A model generated the notes under the pieces. It did no database searches. It was not told where the DNA came from and worked only from the letters and a program-made list of their open reading frames with translations. 64,000 bases of DNA from a virus, in IMG/VR virus record IMGVR_UViG_3300037348_000049, positions 62,001 to 126,000 of that record, one strand, 5' to 3'. Below are positions 11,376 through 20,031 of this stretch, one piece after another; the first letter of the stretch is position 1; every line of letters starts with the position of its first letter. The translations under genes and the position numbers were made by a program.

Positions 11376-12548
11376 GTGTCTCAAGAAGAAACCTACAAAG
11401 TGGTTGCTGGCTTAATTGTATCTCCTACAAACAATATTATTCTGGGTTCGGGTGAGAATACGTACCTAAACTCCATAACTCCAGATAATAAAGTTGCTAC
11501 TATAAAAGATATTAATGATGCTAACACAGCGGATTTTACTTTTGAGAATGTAGATAGCAGCGAAAGCAGGGTCTATTTAAACAACAAAGACTTTACAATT
11601 GAAACAACTCGCGGTGAGCCAGTCTCATTTGAAGGTAGCATCTCACTTGCTACTGCTAACACATATTCTTTAATTGCTGGAGCAGGAATTACAAATACTG
11701 GTCCTACCGCTATTAATGGTAACATTGCCACTTCTCCGAACAATATCTTTACAGGTCGGGGGTCTGCCATTATTGTTGGCGACGTTCATTTAAATGACCC
11801 TAAGGCTGTCCAGGCACAAATAGACTTACGCAGTGCTTATGATGAAGTTGAAGCTCTTACCCCTACTGATACAGTAACTGCTAACTTGGGAGGCCAGACT
11901 CTCTCTCCAGGTGTCTACAACTCTGCAACTTCCATAAACTTAAGCGGTGACCTAATTCTTGACGCTGGCGGAGAAATCGATGCAGTGTTTGTTTTTCAGG
12001 CTGGGACTTCGTTTGAAGTTGTCGGAGGTAGCACCGTAACTCTGATAAATGGCGGACTAATTAGAAATGTCTACTGGCAAGTGGGCACCGCTACAAATGT
12101 CGCGGGTGGTGCTGAGCTAATTGGTCTTGTTATGTCGACTGGAACGATTGCTATGGCAGCTGGCGCTTCCATACGTGGACGGTTGCTTTCACTAGACGGT
12201 GCCATAACTCTATCGACAAATAGTATTATTTTGCAATCGACCCCAGAGTCAGTAAATATTGATGCAGATATAAACTTGTTTTCTGCAGACGACGTTATTA
12301 TTGAAGCAAGGGGAAGTGGTGTTCAGATATCAGCAAACTCTAATGTCTTTATTACTACTAGCAAATATGACTCTCTCAGTCAATGGACGTTTGTTGAAGA
12401 TGGGTCGCTAGAGTTCCCCGACAACACCTTTCAAACTACCGCTTATACGGGAGAGGTTCCTGCTTACACAAATACCGCAGACCTAAAGGCTCTTGTAGCA
12501 TCAAGCACAGATTTTGCAGACTTTAAGAGCAGGATTGCAGCGCTGTAA
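11376..12548 (+). CDS. Phage protein with DUF3494 ice-binding-like domain
   Basis: 390 residues from the GTG at 11376 (AAAGG precedes it); an in-frame upstream ATG at 11316 lacks a ribosome-binding site. Residues about 90-285 match the DUF3494 beta-solenoid: TNTGPTAINGNIATSP, NLGGQTLSPGVYNSA, AVFVFQAG, NVYWQVG, GASIRGRLLS. In bacteria this fold includes ice-binding proteins and adhesins. The flanks resemble virion proteins: an N-terminal beta region, and a C-terminus with LEFPDNTFQTTAYTG as in phage fibre heads, then TADLKALVASSTDFADF. A virion adhesin or decoration protein is the simplest reading. It has no signal peptide. Confidence 0.85.
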   Translation: MSQEETYKVVAGLIVSPTNNIILGSGENTYLNSITPDNKVATIKDINDANTADFTFENVDSSESRVYLNNKDFTIETTRGEPVSFEGSISLATANTYSLIAGAGITNTGPTAINGNIATSPNNIFTGRGSAIIVGDVHLNDPKAVQAQIDLRSAYDEVEALTPTDTVTANLGGQTLSPGVYNSATSINLSGDLILDAGGEIDAVFVFQAGTSFEVVGGSTVTLINGGLIRNVYWQVGTATNVAGGAELIGLVMSTGTIAMAAGASIRGRLLSLDGAITLSTNSIILQSTPESVNIDADINLFSADDVIIEARGSGVQISANSNVFITTSKYDSLSQWTFVEDGSLEFPDNTFQTTAYTGEVPAYTNTADLKALVASSTDFADFKSRIAAL

Positions 12549-12607
12549 GGCCTCTATATAAATTAAGCATCAAAATAACTTATTAGCATGGAAGGTAGAA
12601 TAAGTAT

Positions 12608-13360
12608 ATGCATAACATGGACACCTTTTTAATACCTGAAGAACGAGATCTTGCGGACGCGCTCGCTCGAATTGCCAGTAAGTATGGAAAACTCAATGCA
12701 GATGATACTGGCATATGGGCTGGGTACACCCCCGCCGAAGAAAACTATGAACTTGCACTCATAAATGTTAAGTGTGGAAGTTGCGTATTCTTTCAGGGAC
12801 CAGGCAACTGCCAAGTTGTAGAAGCCGAGATAGAAGAAGGTGGCTTATGTCGACTTGCCATTATTCCAGACGGTGTAGTGACTGCGGCAGCTGGGTCAAA
12901 GCCCGCTCCAAAGAAGGATCAAATAAAAGGCTCTAGCAAGAACAAGGCGGGGTCTGCTTCTTCGGGTAAGGGCGTAAACTTTTCCGCAGCCATTACTAAG
13001 TCCCTTGAGACAAAAGTAAAAGAGCATAATGAGAAAGCCGCCAACGGTCGCAAGGTGACTTTGGCTAAACTAAAAGCTGTGTATCGACGCGGTGCTGGTG
13101 CCTTCTCCGGTTCTTACCGTCCCGGTCAGAATAGAAACTCCTGGGCGATGGCTCGCGTTAACGCATTCTTGCTGTTGGTTAGAACAGGTAAGCCAAAGAA
13201 CGCCAAGTACACTACGGACAATGATCTTTTACCAAGAATGCACCCGCGCAGTACTGCTTCGGTTTCTGCGTCCCCATTACTGGCATCTCTCATGCAGAGT
13301 TATGACGTAGTAGACCAAGAAGATTACCCTGACGACCTGCTAGAACCCTGGCTCTCCTAA
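12608..13360 (+). CDS. Conserved actinophage protein with Cys cluster (possibly virion-associated)
   Basis: 250 residues. The N-terminal half has a Cys motif, VKCGSCVFFQGPGNCQVV...GGLCRLA, in a C-X2-C-X8-C...C layout. The middle is a Lys/Ser/Gly-rich linker. The C-terminal half has KLKAVYRRGAGAFSGSYRPG and WAMARVNAFLLLVRTGKP...YTTDNDLLP, sequences that recur in actinophage proteins. The C-terminal block is often linked to head genes, but I cannot assign a function. ATG 12617 is an alternative start. Confidence 0.65.
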   Translation: MHNMDTFLIPEERDLADALARIASKYGKLNADDTGIWAGYTPAEENYELALINVKCGSCVFFQGPGNCQVVEAEIEEGGLCRLAIIPDGVVTAAAGSKPAPKKDQIKGSSKNKAGSASSGKGVNFSAAITKSLETKVKEHNEKAANGRKVTLAKLKAVYRRGAGAFSGSYRPGQNRNSWAMARVNAFLLLVRTGKPKNAKYTTDNDLLPRMHPRSTASVSASPLLASLMQSYDVVDQEDYPDDLLEPWLS

Positions 13361-13372
13361 TAGTTGTTTTTC

Positions 13373-13401
13373 TGGACGCCCCTAAATCTAAGATGTATAA
13401 T
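13373..13401 (+). promoter_or_regulatory. Sigma-70-type promoter upstream of DUF7455 gene
   Basis: TGGACG, 17 bases, then a perfect TATAAT at 13396-13401, 38 bases upstream of the ATG at 13439. Confidence 0.65.
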
Positions 13402-13438
13402 TGAACTGCGGAGATAATCCGAACTGAAGGCGGTAAGA

Positions 13439-13684
13439 ATGTTGAAAACACTAACAAACTCCGAGGAGTGGACGCTTACTGCCCTGGACAGATGTGATTT
13501 TGATTGCGCATCCCAAGCCTATGTTAGAGCTGTTGGGGATGCTGGCGAGCTACTATTCTGCTCCCACCACTACAATAAGATTTCGAGCAACTCTAAGTCA
13601 TATGAGGGCCTAATGAAGTTTGCTTATCAGATAGTTGATGAGCGCGAGCGCCTTATTGAAAACAGGCTTCAGGGCTTAAATTAG
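13439..13684 (+). CDS. DUF7455-like small protein
   Basis: 81 residues. LTALDRCDFDCASQAYVRA and GELLFCSHHYNKI match the actinobacterial DUF7455 pattern, in which Cys and His residues probably bind zinc. AAGGCGG precedes the ATG. Function unknown. Confidence 0.75.
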   Translation: MLKTLTNSEEWTLTALDRCDFDCASQAYVRAVGDAGELLFCSHHYNKISSNSKSYEGLMKFAYQIVDERERLIENRLQGLN

Positions 13685-13737
13685 ATTATAGTTAGTCAGC
13701 TCTACTAAAGTTTGCATATTTTAGATAGGCTTAGCTC

Positions 13738-13932
13738 ATGACTACTTCGATACTCGTTGTTTTTGCAATTCTACTTATACCCTCTGTAGCAGCTGCTTTT
13801 GCAGTAGGTTGTACGATTGGTATTAAGCAATCAAGTGTGCGAATTTTAAAAATAATAGACGCCGCTACTGTAGGAGTAGATCCAGACGTAAGAGACTATA
13901 AAAAAAGACTTAAGAAGATGTTAAATGAGTGA
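13738..13932 (+). CDS. Small single-pass membrane protein
   Basis: 64 residues with one strongly hydrophobic N-terminal segment (about residues 5-27, ILVVFAILLIPSVAAAFAV), then a charged cytoplasmic tail rich in Lys. Its end overlaps the recombinase gene by 8 bases. Unknown function. Confidence 0.6.
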   Translation: MTTSILVVFAILLIPSVAAAFAVGCTIGIKQSSVRILKIIDAATVGVDPDVRDYKKRLKKMLNE

Positions 13933-14590
13933 AGGCAAGGCAATACTATATGCGCGAGTCTCTACCGCGATGCAAGTTAGTGATGGTATATCGCTAGATG
14001 TACAAGAAAGGCAGCTAATAAACGCTGCTGAGTTTCACGGCTTTGCAGAGTGGGAAGTTATTCGCGAAGAAGGCAAGTCGGGCAAGAGCGTAAAAGGACG
14101 CCCCGTTTTACAATCCGCTTTGAAACGCCTTGAGGCCAAAGAAGTAGACGCCCTTATTGTTACAAGGATAGACAGACTGGCTAGGAGTACAACTGACTTT
14201 CTTGAGATAGTGGACAAGGCCGCCAAGCAAGGGTGGCGACTAATAATGCTAGATCTAAACCTAGATACTTCTACGTACCAAGGAAGATTTGTAACAACCG
14301 TGATGAGTGCCCTCGCCGAGATGGAGCGTGGCATTATTGCTTCCCGTCAGAAAGATGTGCACAAGGATAGACGAGAGCGTGGCATTGTTTGGGGAAAAGA
14401 CATGGGCCCAATAAATAAAACTCCGCAGATCATAAAAGATAGAATTTCTGCGGAAAGAAGTGCTGGACGGTCCTATCGTGAAATAGCTAACGGATTAAAT
14501 CAGGAAAAAATAGCTACGCAGAATGGTAAAATATGGTACGCTACGACAGTAAAGAACATTTTAGATGGGATGTCACCTAGTGAAGCGTAA
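13925..14590 (+). CDS. Small serine recombinase (resolvase/invertase type)
   Basis: 221 residues. The catalytic domain has ILYARVST (nucleophile Ser13), the basic motif VTRIDRLARS and the helix-E region MSALAEMERGIIASRQ. A C-terminal HTH follows (RSYREIANGLNQEKIAT). The length fits resolvases and invertases, not the large serine integrases, so it more likely acts in inversion, resolution or short-element mobility. It overlaps the next gene. No inverted-repeat crossover site was recognised nearby. Confidence 0.9.
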   Translation: MSEGKAILYARVSTAMQVSDGISLDVQERQLINAAEFHGFAEWEVIREEGKSGKSVKGRPVLQSALKRLEAKEVDALIVTRIDRLARSTTDFLEIVDKAAKQGWRLIMLDLNLDTSTYQGRFVTTVMSALAEMERGIIASRQKDVHKDRRERGIVWGKDMGPINKTPQIIKDRISAERSAGRSYREIANGLNQEKIATQNGKIWYATTVKNILDGMSPSEA

Positions 14591-15308
14591 AAGAAAATCA
14601 ATAATAAAATTCACCTCAGCAGATAACTTTACAGAGCAAAGTGCAGCATTCCCTTTGCCGGCAAAGAGATCTGTCCCAGATTGGTATAGAAAGATGCCAT
14701 TACATTTTGGCGGTGAAGGCTATAAGTGGATGGGAGAAAGGGGGAATAACGGAACTTTTAAGGCCTGCATCCCCATGTTTGATGCCCTAACTTCAGGATA
14801 TGTTATACCTACCCCTATTGACTTACTTGTTGAGCAAGATTATTCGGGAACCCCAAAATTTGTTTGGAGAATGGCTGGCGATAGTGGCATGATTAGTACT
14901 CATGATCCTGGTCAAATACCAGAGGACATGGTCCCTGAGGAGTATGACAAAATGGCTTTCAAGTTCGCTAATCAATGGATGGTATCAACGCCTCCTGGAT
15001 ACTCGCTGCTGTTTACTCATCCACTAAACAGGGGTGACCTGCCATTCTATAGTTTGACTGGTATTGTTGACACTGACAAATACACCGCTCCAGTTAACTT
15101 TCCATTTTTTATCAAAAAAGGCTTTACGGGAATGATACCAGCTGGCACTCCCATGATCCAACTCATTCCTATTAAGAGAGAACCATGGGCAATGGAGCTA
15201 GATAAAAAGTTTGATGCTGATGCCGTTACAGTAGCTAATGGACCTCTTTACTCAAAGATGTGGAGAGGTTATAGAGACTTCTTCTGGGATAAGAAAGAGT
15301 ATGAGTAG
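14580..15308 (+). CDS. Halogenase-associated conserved protein, paralog 1
   Basis: About 242 residues from the GTG at 14580 (ATG 14565 is an alternative); it overlaps the recombinase stop. Motifs are PAKRSVPDWYRKMP, CIPMFDALTSGY, FTHPLNRGDLPFYSLTGIVD and MIPAGTPMIQLIPIKRE. The 15652 gene has the same blocks, so they are paralogs. I recall this family (probably DUF6065) sitting beside tryptophan-halogenase genes in T4-like cyanophages; the number is from memory. The core looks like a double-stranded beta-helix or cupin-like sheet, which is an inference. Confidence 0.7.
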   Translation: MKRKRKSIIKFTSADNFTEQSAAFPLPAKRSVPDWYRKMPLHFGGEGYKWMGERGNNGTFKACIPMFDALTSGYVIPTPIDLLVEQDYSGTPKFVWRMAGDSGMISTHDPGQIPEDMVPEEYDKMAFKFANQWMVSTPPGYSLLFTHPLNRGDLPFYSLTGIVDTDKYTAPVNFPFFIKKGFTGMIPAGTPMIQLIPIKREPWAMELDKKFDADAVTVANGPLYSKMWRGYRDFFWDKKEYE

Positions 15309-15659
15309 ATGCCTAAAAAGAAAAAAGTAAACGCACCTATTGAAACTGCTCCAGCTCCAAATAAAGACTGGGAATACGTAACGGAGTTGCGAATAAATGG
15401 TAGGAATGTTGCTGCTGGGACTGAGCTAAAAATAAAAGGTCATCGAGGCAGGTTTAGATTTGTAAAGCTTGTGCGTAATGGAGAAGTGGAATGGATTGAT
15501 GTTTGGGGAGGTCCAAAGAAGTTTGAATCTATGAGAAGCTTTAGACTAGAGCAGGTTCAAAGAATTCATTACAAGAATCAAACCGTGGGTAATTTAGCTG
15601 AAGAATATAAAGCTAAAAAAGCGATCTTAAAAGCAGAAGAAGGAAGTAACGATGTTTAA
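15309..15659 (+). CDS. Conserved actinophage hypothetical protein (DUF7246-like)
   Basis: 116 residues. A Lys-rich N-terminus is followed by TELRINGRNVAAGTELKIKG, RGRFRFVKLV, EWIDVWGG and FRLEQVQRIHYK. This compact beta domain recurs in actinophages, probably with an RNA- or DNA-binding SH3-like fold. It follows the previous gene with no gap and overlaps the next by 8 bases. Confidence 0.65.
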   Translation: MPKKKKVNAPIETAPAPNKDWEYVTELRINGRNVAAGTELKIKGHRGRFRFVKLVRNGEVEWIDVWGGPKKFESMRSFRLEQVQRIHYKNQTVGNLAEEYKAKKAILKAEEGSNDV

Positions 15660-16404
15660 ATTCTCTAAAAATAAGAAAACCCGTCCGGGTGAAAAATTAA
15701 TTGAGTTTGGTAAGACTAGTCCCTTTATACCCAGCCCAGTGCCTGCGAGAAGTACAATACCTGATTGGTACAAAAAGGCACCTAGATTTTTGAATGGAGA
15801 TACCGAAATTAAGGTAGGTTCTGCCACCTCCGCTGGTAACTTAGGTGTAAAGTACTGCGTACCATACTTAGATGCGCTAAGTTCTGGCTACACTGCAAAA
15901 CTTTGGGCTGATATTCAGGTCAAACAAGGGCCTAAGGGGCCCATCTTTAACTGGTCGGTTGATCCAAAGATAATCGAAGGCCGAACAGTAGAGGGTTTTG
16001 AAACCTTGCCTGTACCTATCGGTCACTCTGAAGAACAGTTTATATGGATACAGCCCTTCTCTGTAAGGCTCCCTAGGGGGTATAGTGCAATCTTCACACA
16101 CCCATTTAATAGGTTCGATCTCCCGTTCACTACGTTGACTGGAATAATGGATTGTGATGACGTAATGCCAGAAGGTAATTTTCCATTCTATTTGCAAGAA
16201 GGTTGGGAGGGTATAATACCAGCAGGCACCCCTTTCTTTCAGATAATTCCATTTAAGAGAGAAAAATGGGTGGCTATAGACAATCACGCCGTCTGGGAGG
16301 CGGCTCAGAAAAGACTTTGGGACTCTGCCGCTGTTGTTGCGGGATTCTACAAGCGTAAGCTTTGGTCAAGAAAAGAGTACAGAACAGATTATGACAACAA
16401 ATAA
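15652..16404 (+). CDS. Halogenase-associated conserved protein, paralog 2
   Basis: 250 residues, sharing PVPARSTIPDWYKKAP, CVPYLDALSSGY, FTHPFNRFDLPFTTLTGIMD and IIPAGTPFFQIIPFKREKW with paralog 1. The pair flanks the DUF7246-like gene and directly precedes the first halogenase-like gene, overlapping it by 14 bases. The family is unassigned biochemically; the conserved Pro/Trp-rich entry motif and IPAGTP turn may line a binding pocket. Confidence 0.7.
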   Translation: MFKFSKNKKTRPGEKLIEFGKTSPFIPSPVPARSTIPDWYKKAPRFLNGDTEIKVGSATSAGNLGVKYCVPYLDALSSGYTAKLWADIQVKQGPKGPIFNWSVDPKIIEGRTVEGFETLPVPIGHSEEQFIWIQPFSVRLPRGYSAIFTHPFNRFDLPFTTLTGIMDCDDVMPEGNFPFYLQEGWEGIIPAGTPFFQIIPFKREKWVAIDNHAVWEAAQKRLWDSAAVVAGFYKRKLWSRKEYRTDYDNK

Positions 16405-17956
16405 ACGCTCAGTTGAGAACTACGTAATTCTTGGTGGTGGAACAGCTGGGTTGCTAACAGCGCTATACGTAAGGCAAGTGCTCCCTACTAAAAACGTGAT
16501 CATCGTAAAATCAGATGAGATAGGAGTAATCGGTGCTGGTGAGGGCACCACTCCTATATTTATTGATCTCTTGGATTTTCTTAATATACCCGTATCCCGA
16601 TTAGTCCAAAAAACTGGCGCTACTCTAAAAAATGGTATTAACTTCAAGGGCTGGTCTAAAGACCTCCCGGAGGAAAATTACTTACATCCCTTTAATGCAG
16701 ATTTCGGTGCTGGAATATCTAGCTTAGAATCATACGAACACATTAATGGAGTTCACCCAGGGTTTCTTGTAGCTCGTGATGCGGGGGATTCTCTAAGTGC
16801 CGCAGACTTAACTAGCATGTTGGTAGAAGGTCATCAAATCGCGGCGATTGACGAAGGTATCGTTATACAAAATGCAGATCCAATCAACAATTACACTCAT
16901 ATGGTGCGGTTTGCACTCCACTTTGATGCTATTGCTCTAAGTAAGGAACTGCTAGCAATTGCAAAATCACGCAAAATAAAAGTAGTTGAGGGAATTGTCT
17001 CAAGTTACGAAAGAGATGACTCTGGAGATGTTAAGAAACTAATTTTAGAAGACTCTACTGAGGTCGAATCAGATTTCATCTTTGATGCAAGTGGGTTTAA
17101 GAGATTTTTTGCAAAAGAGCTAAAAAGCAAGTGGATTAGCCACAAGAAGCATCTCCCAGTAGACGCCGCTATTCACTTCTTTCTGCCTACAACGGAAAAA
17201 ATCTCCGCTGTAACTGATGCAATTGCAATGAAGTACGGTTGGATGTGTAAAATTCCTTTACAGCATAGGTACGCATGCGGCTATGCGTTTGATTCTTCCC
17301 TAATTACGGCTCAGGAAGCTCAGTCTGAAGTTGAAGAATACTTAGGGCACGACATTGATGTAAATAGAACTCTCTCTTTTGAGCCGGGGTACTATAAGGA
17401 TCCCTGGAAAAACAACGTAATATCAGTAGGACTATCTGCGGGATTTATAGAGCCATTAGAAGCAACGTCTATAACTTCTTTAATAATGCAGCTCAGGGAT
17501 GTTCTCCCTTTTACAGAAACAATGAGTAGCATGAATCCAAAAGTTGCGGAACTCTACAATAATAAGTTTGCAACCCGTAGTGAAGAAATTGCGGCTTTAG
17601 TGAATTTTCACTATTTAACTGACCGCGATGATACTGAATTCTGGAGAAAGTTCTCTAGAAAAACCGTAGTACCATCCTTGAGCGTAAAACTTGATGTTAT
17701 GGACGCCAGGGTCTTGCACTATTCAGACGTAGCCCACCCTTTTTGGTCACCAGTTAGTTGGTATTATGTAGCCTTTGGTGTTAAGTATCAGCCACTCCTC
17801 GACTCGATTGATGCAGCGCTAGACAGTGGCATCTTCACTAAGTTTCACTCTAATGAGTACAAAGAGCTTAAAGGCACTATAGAATCTTTAAAGAGTCATT
17901 GCATAGACCATCGAACGTATTTAATTGGACTAGGAGCAAAGCGTTGGACAAACTAA
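16391..17956 (+). CDS. Flavin-dependent tryptophan-halogenase-like protein 1
   Basis: 521 residues from ATG 16391. The FAD-binding motif is VILGGGTAGLLTA (GxGxxG type), followed by GAGEGTTP. A Lys in ATLKNGINFKGW (Lys80) aligns with the catalytic Lys79 of PrnA/RebH. The chloride and substrate loop GFIEPLEATSI is intact. The halogenase signature WxWxIP reads WMCKIP, with the second Trp lost. Active halogenases use FADH2, O2 and halide to halogenate tryptophan or similar rings. A reductase partner is not visible. Confidence 0.85.
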   Translation: MTTNKRSVENYVILGGGTAGLLTALYVRQVLPTKNVIIVKSDEIGVIGAGEGTTPIFIDLLDFLNIPVSRLVQKTGATLKNGINFKGWSKDLPEENYLHPFNADFGAGISSLESYEHINGVHPGFLVARDAGDSLSAADLTSMLVEGHQIAAIDEGIVIQNADPINNYTHMVRFALHFDAIALSKELLAIAKSRKIKVVEGIVSSYERDDSGDVKKLILEDSTEVESDFIFDASGFKRFFAKELKSKWISHKKHLPVDAAIHFFLPTTEKISAVTDAIAMKYGWMCKIPLQHRYACGYAFDSSLITAQEAQSEVEEYLGHDIDVNRTLSFEPGYYKDPWKNNVISVGLSAGFIEPLEATSITSLIMQLRDVLPFTETMSSMNPKVAELYNNKFATRSEEIAALVNFHYLTDRDDTEFWRKFSRKTVVPSLSVKLDVMDARVLHYSDVAHPFWSPVSWYYVAFGVKYQPLLDSIDAALDSGIFTKFHSNEYKELKGTIESLKSHCIDHRTYLIGLGAKRWTN

Positions 17957-18234
17957 ACTGGTGGGTAGCATTAAAAACAATGTGGGCTGGTGGGTACTGG
18001 AACAAGGCTAACACTATTGAATTCTATGCCTTCATGATTAAAATTATCATCATCGTTCCGGGTCTTCTTTTTGGGGTGTCTTGGTGGTGGTTGTATTTGC
18101 TGTCTCTTGGCACAAGTATAGCCCTGGTATGGTCTTCTACCGTCAAGACACTTCCAACAATAATCATCTTAAATATTGCATGGATTTTTATATCACTAAC
18201 AGTAATAAGTAGAGAGGTCCTAACATGGATGTAG
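17944..18234 (+). CDS. Small multi-pass membrane protein between halogenase genes
   Basis: About 96 residues from the TTG at 17944, with AGGAG 7 bases upstream; it overlaps the first halogenase by 13 bases. Three hydrophobic segments are visible: around MIKIIIIVPGLLFGVSWWWL, LLSLGTSIALVW, and TIIILNIAWIFISLTV. It ends by overlapping the second halogenase gene by 10 bases. Tight overlap on both sides suggests it works with the halogenases, for example at the membrane. That link is inferred. Confidence 0.6.
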   Translation: MDKLNWWVALKTMWAGGYWNKANTIEFYAFMIKIIIIVPGLLFGVSWWWLYLLSLGTSIALVWSSTVKTLPTIIILNIAWIFISLTVISREVLTWM

Positions 18235-19739
18235 TTATTGCGGGGGGAGGATCTGCGGGGTGGTCTGTTGCTTGGGCTTTTGCTAGAGGTTCTAAGGTCT
18301 CATCTATAACTGTTGTTGAGTCTTCTAGGATAGGAATAATTGGAGTTGGCGAAGCATCTAGTGGCCTGACGACTGATCTTTTAACGGACTTTCATACTTT
18401 TTCTGACTCTAGGATTATGAATGACGAAATGCCCTTTGACTTTAAGGACTTCTACTCAACAGTGCATGCTACCCCAAAGTTTGCGCTAATTCATAAAAAT
18501 TGGAGTAAAATAAAAAATCACTCCTATGTGGCACCTACTGAGGCACCATTCACGCATACGACGGCTCCAGATCTTGGATACTTAGCTTGCGTTGGCAAGT
18601 GGGGGGGTAGAGGTGCCCACCTATCTTCTGCACTAGGAATTGCGCAGGCTCTTGACAAATGGCCGCTTGGCGATGACCCCGGCGGGATCCAATTTGACGC
18701 CAATGAGTATAGTAAATATCTAAAGGAATTCTTGACTAAAGATCCACGAGTAAAAGTAATAGACGCAGATATTGAAGATGCAGAACTAGACTCTCGGGGG
18801 TATATTAAAAACATTGTACTAAAAGATGGATCTCGTATAGAGGGTGACTTTTTTGTAGACTGTACTGGTTTTAAACGAGTTCTAGGAAAGAAAATTGACG
18901 TAGGTTGGAACTCCTATGCAGATGTCTTACCAGTCGACAGAGCCATGCCTTTTATTGAGGAATATAAATCTTTTGAAAAAGAAATCCCGGTTGGTACTGC
19001 AACCGGCATGAACGCTGGTTGGATGTGGCAAGCTAACTTAAATCATAGACGTGGTATGGGGTATGTGTACTCTAGTCAGTTTATTTCAGATGAAGATGCG
19101 GTTAAAGAGGTCGAGAAGCTCCGTGGACGCAAAGTAGATCCTGTAGCTTTTATGAAGTTTGATTCTGGTTCTGTTAATGATTTCTGGAAAAAGAACTGCC
19201 TTGTTGTTGGACTGGCTGCATCATTCATAGAGCCATTAGAAGCAACATCACTACACGCAACCATGATGCAGGCTATAACTTTTGTTAGAGAATACTTGGG
19301 TCCAGATGTTGAAAAGACAATAAATTCTGGTTCTATGTATTTCTACAATAAGCAAACTAAAGAAATGTATGAGCACTACAAAGACTTTGTTGTGTTCCAC
19401 TATCAGGGTGGTAGAACTGACACCCCATTTTGGCAGCACATAACCAATGACAAGTTGTCAACTCCTGTCGTCGATGCTTACATTGAGAAAGTTCAAGCAC
19501 GTTCACCTGGACGATACATGTTTAATGATATATGGAACGTAGATGCTCTTTGGAAATGGACCGCAACAGGCCTCGGATTTTTTACTCAAAAGCAAGCAAG
19601 AGCTGAGCTGGACTTTCTCGATCTTAAATATATAGCAAATAGGGAGTTCCACGATTTCTATGACTCAATCGAGTCCGAGCTGCTAAAAACTGATTTGAAG
19701 TTTCAATTCGCACCTAAAGGAAGAGACCTTAAAAAGTGA
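18225..19739 (+). CDS. Flavin-dependent tryptophan-halogenase-like protein 2
   Basis: 504 residues. The FAD motif is VVIAGGGSAGWSVAW with GVGEASSG. HATPKFALIHKNW places Lys85 at the catalytic position, and SFIEPLEATSL is intact. The signature reads WMWQAN: both Trp are kept but IP is lost, the complementary change to paralog 1. GAGAGGT lies 7 bases before the ATG. A related but distinct substrate, or a heteromeric pair, is possible. Confidence 0.85.
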   Translation: MDVVIAGGGSAGWSVAWAFARGSKVSSITVVESSRIGIIGVGEASSGLTTDLLTDFHTFSDSRIMNDEMPFDFKDFYSTVHATPKFALIHKNWSKIKNHSYVAPTEAPFTHTTAPDLGYLACVGKWGGRGAHLSSALGIAQALDKWPLGDDPGGIQFDANEYSKYLKEFLTKDPRVKVIDADIEDAELDSRGYIKNIVLKDGSRIEGDFFVDCTGFKRVLGKKIDVGWNSYADVLPVDRAMPFIEEYKSFEKEIPVGTATGMNAGWMWQANLNHRRGMGYVYSSQFISDEDAVKEVEKLRGRKVDPVAFMKFDSGSVNDFWKKNCLVVGLAASFIEPLEATSLHATMMQAITFVREYLGPDVEKTINSGSMYFYNKQTKEMYEHYKDFVVFHYQGGRTDTPFWQHITNDKLSTPVVDAYIEKVQARSPGRYMFNDIWNVDALWKWTATGLGFFTQKQARAELDFLDLKYIANREFHDFYDSIESELLKTDLKFQFAPKGRDLKK

Positions 19740-19990
19740 ACGATGAAGAACTGATGCAAACTGGAGCAAAGCTTGAAAGAGAGAGACTTGCTAGAATCGC
19801 TATGGGTGAAGGGCTTAGGAATGAAGACGAATCTCGTAGAGCTAGAACTTTTGCAGCAGCTGGAGAAGTCTCGGAACGTAAACGTCTATTGAGACTTTTT
19901 GAAGAGTGCAGGGAAAGAGATGACCACCCCGAATGGGCTGAGTGGGCAATCAAGATAATAACTACGCACAAAGATCACAGATACCTCTAA
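19736..19990 (+). CDS. Small charged helical protein
   Basis: 84 residues. The GTG overlaps the halogenase stop as GTGA. It is almost entirely helical and charged (LERERLARIAMGEG, SERKRLLRLFEECRERDD), and ends EWAIKIITTHKD. Similar ERxR-containing small proteins occur at 23.7-25.9 kb. No family assigned. Confidence 0.6.
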   Translation: MNDEELMQTGAKLERERLARIAMGEGLRNEDESRRARTFAAAGEVSERKRLLRLFEECRERDDHPEWAEWAIKIITTHKDHRYL

Positions 19991-20031
19991 ATCTGAGCTA
20001 AAAACTATTTCAGTAATGTATAGTTAATATC

